Origin: an uncultured Alphaproteobacteria bacterium
Lineage (GTDB): Bacteria > Pseudomonadota > Alphaproteobacteria > CAKMZR01
Assembly (NCBI GenBank): GCA_929200455.1
Contig: CAKMZR010000032.1
Coordinates: forward strand, 1-13,221
Reading direction: 5' to 3'
DNA length: 13,221 nt
Shown: positions 12,639-13,221 of the stretch, piece by piece
How positions within the stretch are numbered: position 1 is the first letter of the stretch
Layout of the letters: each line of letters begins with the position of its first letter
Made by a program: the position numbers and the translations under genes
The notes under the pieces: model-generated
Databases searched by the model: none
What the model saw: the letters and a program-made list of their open reading frames with translations, nothing else
Told to the model about the DNA's origin: nothing

Positions 12639-13221
12639 TTATGATTTGAGGGAGAGTGCGAGTTGGTAGATATATTTTTTTGGTATGTCTGTGGCGACGT
12701 GGAGGGTTTGGATGACGGCTTTGGTGGTTTCTGCAGAAGGGTTGGGTCCGAGTGATTTTGCGAGCAAGGAGAGGATGTGGCTGTCGGGGAGGTTGTGGGA
12801 GGTTTTGAGGGGAGAGAGGAGCACGCAGCATTCTCCTTTTTTTGGGAAGGAGGCGAGGGGAGAGAGGGGTTTGAGGATGTCGCTGAGGGAAGTGTGGATG
12901 AATTGTTCGAAAGTTTTTGTGATTTCGCGTGCGAGGACGACGGGTGTATTTTGTCCGAATATGTCGTGCATATCGATGAGGGACTGATGGATTCGGTGGG
13001 GTGATTCGAAAAAAACGACGGTTCCTTGGAAGGAAGCCCAAGGGAGGAAGAAGGCGTGACGTTTTTTTTTGGTGTGAGGAGGGAATCCGGCAAAGGCGAA
13101 GGGCAGGGGCGGGAGGCCGGACGCGACGAGGGCGGCAAGAGGAGCTGAGGGTCCGGGTACGGGGATGATGGGGAAGTGGTGGTTGATGGCGGCAGAAGTG
13201 AGTTCAAAGCCTGGGTCTGAG
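12639..13221 (-). CDS. rsmI: 16S rRNA (cytidine-1402 2'-O)-methyltransferase, partial (5' end beyond window)
   Basis: RsmI methylates the ribose of C1402 in 16S rRNA using S-adenosylmethionine. The minus-strand frame read from 13220 is open to the stop at 12639-12641 (193 codons) and gives SDPGFEL (1-7), IIPVPGPSAPLAALVASGLP (18-37), FAFAGFPPHTKKKR (41-54), GTVVFFESPHRIHQSL (65-80) and DIFGQNTPVVLAREITKTFEQF (85-106), the middle and end of the tetrapyrrole-methylase-fold RsmI family. The catalytic N-terminal segment lies beyond the right edge. The segment from the internal Met at 12971 alone would miss the conserved PGPSA and SPHR motifs. It converges with lpxA across 21 bases without an obvious terminator hairpin. 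Confidence 0.93.
   Translation of the reverse strand, partial: SDPGFELTSAAINHHFPIIPVPGPSAPLAALVASGLPPLPFAFAGFPPHTKKKRHAFFLPWASFQGTVVFFESPHRIHQSLIDMHDIFGQNTPVVLAREITKTFEQFIHTSLSDILKPLSPLASFPKKGECCVLLSPLKTSHNLPDSHILSLLAKSLGPNPSAETTKAVIQTLHVATDIPKKYIYQLALSLKS

Noticed and set aside
12560..13207. 215-codon minus-strand frame at the right end
   Set aside because: Ser/Pro-rich low complexity; the neighbouring frame gives clear RsmI motifs instead.

Overview
The window looks like a piece of an alphaproteobacterial chromosome with mid-range base composition. Four things point there: the F0 ATP synthase genes form their own cluster with separate b' and b subunits and no F1 genes after them, purC is followed directly by purS, a small DUF6898-like protein is present, and aerobic HemF and an iron-type superoxide dismutase are encoded. 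I cannot name the genus. All assignments are by reading, without searches.

Left part, minus strand (1-6021). Reading in the direction of transcription, from high to low coordinates: a DUF6898-like small protein, pgeF (multicopper/purine nucleosidase family), a Crp/Fnr-type regulator, hemF (coproporphyrinogen oxidase, apparently short at its C-terminus), rpmI and rplT (ribosomal proteins L35 and L20), pheS (Phe-tRNA synthetase alpha), purC, and the first codons of purS. Neither infC nor pheT sits next to rpmI-rplT-pheS, unlike the common infC-rpmI-rplT-pheS-pheT order.

Middle (6022-6386). This is the only long gap. It separates the minus-strand block from a plus-strand block and holds a good sigma70-type promoter candidate for the plus strand.

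Right part, plus strand (6387-12617): a PilZ-domain protein, sodB, atpI-atpB-atpE-atpF'-atpF (the complete membrane sector of ATP synthase), then lpxD-fabZ-lpxA (early lipid A steps plus fatty acid dehydratase). lpxA is divergent at positions usually important in LpxA. rsmI (16S rRNA 2'-O-methyltransferase) follows on the minus strand, convergent with lpxA, and runs off the right edge.

The most unusual large-scale property is strand asymmetry. The plus strand is G-rich (and G/T-rich in spacers) everywhere, whichever strand carries the gene. Spacers carry long G runs, degenerate tandem repeats and several canonical G-quadruplex patterns. Plus-strand genes mostly have recognisable purine-rich ribosome binding sites; the minus-strand genes almost all lack one. 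The skew also keeps many shadow frames open, including long in-frame N-terminal extensions that I do not believe are translated. No convincing novel multi-gene system is visible: most genes are housekeeping, and the interest lies in the skew, the repeats, the altered LpxA and HemF, and the broken-up gene neighbourhoods.
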